Shown here piece after piece: positions 4,786 through 6,497 of a DNA stretch of 6,497 nucleotides (the stretch's first letter is position 1; each line of letters opens with the position of its first letter). Position numbers and translations under genes: made by a program. Location: NCBI GenBank assembly GCA_031254795.1, contig JAIRTS010000146.1:1-6497 (forward strand). Direction: 5' to 3'. Below the pieces are notes generated by a model, which worked only from the letters and a program-made list of their open reading frames with translations, did no database searches and was not told the origin of the DNA. Origin of the DNA: Treponema sp. (GTDB taxonomy: Bacteria > Spirochaetota > Spirochaetia > Treponematales > Breznakiellaceae).

Positions 4786-5157
4786 ATGACAGAGCTGACC
4801 ATAGGAGAAGTGGAAGAAATTACCGGCGTAAAGGCGCACGTTTTGCGGTATTGGGAACAAGAGTTTCCCATGATCCAGCCCAAACGGGACAAGGCGGGCA
4901 GGCACCGTTACTCCGAACGGGACATTCACCTGTTGTTCCGTCTGAAATATCTGCTATACGAGAAACGGTATACCATTGCGGGCGCCCAGCGTCAGATGTT
5001 TGTGGAACTTTCCGGAGGAAATCAGGGTGTTCACGCGCAGATCGCCCTGTTGCGCTCGGAATTGTTCGCCTTGTACCATAAAATTCAAACGCTGGGGAAA
5101 AAATTAGACCAGAGAACATGCTGTCAATATCCATCTACACGCTCGGTTGCAAACTGA
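4786..5157 (+). CDS. Small MerR-family DNA-binding regulator
   Basis: The 123-residue product has an N-terminal MerR-type winged helix-turn-helix: TIGEVEEITGVKAHVLRYWE (5-24) is the HTH with the family's LRYWE signature, and GRHRYSERDIHLL (38-50) is the wing and following helix. Residues about 80-108 are a short predicted coiled coil, as in dimerising MerR proteins. No metal- or drug-binding cysteine motif is seen; C112-C113 are at the extreme end, which is also read as the start of mtaB. MerR proteins bind promoters with long spacers and reshape them; the target here is unknown. It is 18 bases after der and its last 40 bases overlap mtaB, so it is clearly part of this operon and might regulate it. 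The C-terminal 13 residues are constrained by the overlap and may not be functional. Confidence 0.85.
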   Translation: MTELTIGEVEEITGVKAHVLRYWEQEFPMIQPKRDKAGRHRYSERDIHLLFRLKYLLYEKRYTIAGAQRQMFVELSGGNQGVHAQIALLRSELFALYHKIQTLGKKLDQRTCCQYPSTRSVAN

Positions 5158-6488
5158 ATCAGCTTGAAAGCGAAGCGATAGCGGGCGCGTTTCGGGACGC
5201 GGGATTTCTCGTGCTTCCCTTGAACGAAGACGAGCCTACGGATGTGGTTGTCGTCAACACCTGCACCGTAACCTCCAAAGCCGAACAAAAGGCGCGGCGA
5301 ATTATCAGAAAACTGGCGGCGAACAACGCCTGCGTCATCGTCAGCGGTTGCTACGCCCAGATGGACGCCCAAGCCATCGCGGCCATTGACCGGCGGGTTG
5401 TCGTCCTTGCCGGAGATCGCAAGAGCGCCCTGCTTGATCTGCCCGCGGCGCTTGCGCCGGTACGGGAGGCGGGGGTTGCCTGTGAATATCACGTCTCATC
5501 CTTGCCCGATAGCATCTCCCGCCTGTTGCATTCGCCATTTTCCGGTGTCGCGCGGGTGGAACAATTCCGCTACGCCCCGGATAGGTTTTCCTTTCATTCC
5601 AGGGCGTTTCTCAAAATTCAGGATGGTTGCGACAGGCGGTGCGCGTATTGCCGCGTCCGTCTCGCGCGGGGACCGAGCGTGAGCCTTGAGCCGGAGCGAG
5701 CGCTTAGTCAGCTGCGCGTTTTTGAAGAGAAGGGCTATTGTGAAGCCTCGCTTACCGGCGTCAATATCAATCAATACGCTTCAGGCGTGGATCTGGCTGG
5801 GCTTGTGTCGTATCTGCTCAAAGGCACGCGGCGAATACGAATACGGCTTTCTTCCATTGAACCGGAAGGTGTTACCGAAACGTTCTGCGCCGCCATAGCC
5901 GACACGCGGGTTTGCCCCCATTTTCATCTTTCGGTGCAAGCGGGTTGCGACGCGGTGCTTGCGAAGATGGCGCGTCCGTATACGCGGGAGGTTGTAGAAC
6001 GGAGCGCCGCCCTGCTCCGTTCCGTAAAAGACGACCCTTTTCTGGGTTGCGATATTATCGCCGGGTTTCCCTCGGAAACAGCCGCCGATTTTGAAGAGAC
6101 GCTTGACTTGTGCGAGCGCGTCGGATTTGCATGGATACACGCCTTCCCCTATTCGCCGCGTCCGGGAACCGCCGCCCTCCGTTTCAAAGAAAAGACGCCT
6201 GATCGGGAAATTTCCCGCCGCGTTGACGCGCTTTTGGCGCTGGCGCGAGAAGGGCGGCGTTCATATATCAACCGGCAAATCGGCAAACGAGCGGTAGCCG
6301 TCATCGAAGCCGCTGACGACGCGCCTTCCGGGTTCGTCGCAGGCACGACAGAAACGTATCTCAAGGTACTGTTGCATGCGCCTGAAGGCGAGGCGCCACG
6401 CGCAGGCGACGCGGTGTCCTGCGCCTTAACGGACGCCGAATATGCGTCATCACCCCTCGCGTATGACATGAGGGGAACGATACTGTGA
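5118..6488 (+). CDS. mtaB: tRNA (N6-threonylcarbamoyladenosine(37)-C2)-methylthiotransferase MtaB
   Basis: MtaB adds a methylthio group to t6A37 of ANN-decoding tRNAs, giving ms2t6A, with radical SAM chemistry and two iron-sulfur clusters. The 456-residue product has all three family domains. The N-terminal methylthiotransferase domain starts SIYTLGCKLNQLESEA with cluster ligands C11, C49 (NTCT) and C78 (SGCYAQ). The radical SAM core has DGCDRRCAYCRV with C171, C175 and C178 in CxxxCxxC spacing, followed by RLARG, LTGVNI (212-217), RLSSIEPE (243-250), LSVQAG (271-276) and DIIAGFPSE (312-320). A C-terminal TRAM-like tRNA-binding part covers about 388-455. TLGCKLNQ and t6A-type spacing favour MtaB over MiaB or RimO, but the three are close relatives. 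The start at 5118 matches the family N-terminus; it lies in the end of the MerR-like gene with only a weak AGAGA site, so coupling is likely. Confidence 0.92.
   Translation: MLSISIYTLGCKLNQLESEAIAGAFRDAGFLVLPLNEDEPTDVVVVNTCTVTSKAEQKARRIIRKLAANNACVIVSGCYAQMDAQAIAAIDRRVVVLAGDRKSALLDLPAALAPVREAGVACEYHVSSLPDSISRLLHSPFSGVARVEQFRYAPDRFSFHSRAFLKIQDGCDRRCAYCRVRLARGPSVSLEPERALSQLRVFEEKGYCEASLTGVNINQYASGVDLAGLVSYLLKGTRRIRIRLSSIEPEGVTETFCAAIADTRVCPHFHLSVQAGCDAVLAKMARPYTREVVERSAALLRSVKDDPFLGCDIIAGFPSETAADFEETLDLCERVGFAWIHAFPYSPRPGTAALRFKEKTPDREISRRVDALLALAREGRRSYINRQIGKRAVAVIEAADDAPSGFVAGTTETYLKVLLHAPEGEAPRAGDAVSCALTDAEYASSPLAYDMRGTIL
6471..6476 (+). promoter_or_regulatory. Ribosome site for the next gene
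   Basis: AGGGGA inside the end of mtaB, eight bases before the GTG at 6485. It supports a new start overlapping the mtaB stop. Confidence 0.45.
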
Positions 6489-6497
6489 AGACAGATT
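6485..6497 (+). CDS. Possible start of the next operon gene (only four codons)
   Basis: GTG 6485-6487 overlaps the mtaB TGA (6486-6488) as GTGA and continues GTGAAGACAGAT to the edge, encoding M-K-T-D. The placing fits the tight coupling seen elsewhere in the operon. Too little is visible to identify the product. Confidence 0.4.

Noticed and set aside
4764..5081. Overlapping plus-strand frame of 105 codons starting before the MerR-like gene
   Set aside because: It is in another frame from the clear MerR domain and has no family features; the strong ribosome site is placed for ATG 4786.

Overview
The window joins two different kinds of DNA. The right three quarters (about 1655-6497) is a compact, plus-strand, moderately GC-rich housekeeping operon: ptsI (PTS enzyme I), der (double-GTPase ribosome assembly factor), a small MerR-type regulator, mtaB (tRNA methylthiotransferase), and probably the first codons of a further gene. 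The genes touch or overlap: ATGA at ptsI/der, an 18-base gap at der/merR, a 40-base overlap at merR/mtaB, and GTGA at mtaB/next. This suggests one transcript with translational coupling. The protein sequences, and an enzyme I gene that is not next to ptsH, suggest a spirochaete of the Treponema type. That assignment is a judgement from sequence style, not a search result.

The left quarter (1 to about 1380) carries two AT-rich genes on the minus strand: a HEAT-repeat-like protein that runs off the left edge, and a ClbS/DfsB-family four-helix-bundle protein. They are separated by a strikingly GC-rich, hairpin-rich block (about 411-665). The two genes have visibly related upstream regions: a shared CCTAAAATTKGTTGAAAAT segment, next to an inverted repeat, then a related -35 region. 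A 15-base core of this segment (TTTTCAACMAATTTT, read on the plus strand) occurs three times, at 392, 689 and 1335, so two copies flank the ClbS-like gene as direct repeats. This layout resembles mobile gene cassettes: small promoter-bearing accessory genes, all in one orientation, separated by GC-rich palindromic blocks, with one block ending in an integron-like GTTAGGC core. No integrase is present, so this remains a hypothesis.

Between the accessory genes and the operon, about 1350-1640 holds no convincing gene. It contains several hairpins and an 8-base tandem repeat, and then a promoter that almost abuts the ptsI start. ptsI has no Shine-Dalgarno sequence upstream, so its mRNA may be nearly leaderless. 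Functionally, the operon joins phosphoenolpyruvate sensing (PtsI), ribosome biogenesis (Der), tRNA modification (MtaB) and a possible local regulator. The minus-strand genes look like acquired cargo, possibly for resistance or protection.
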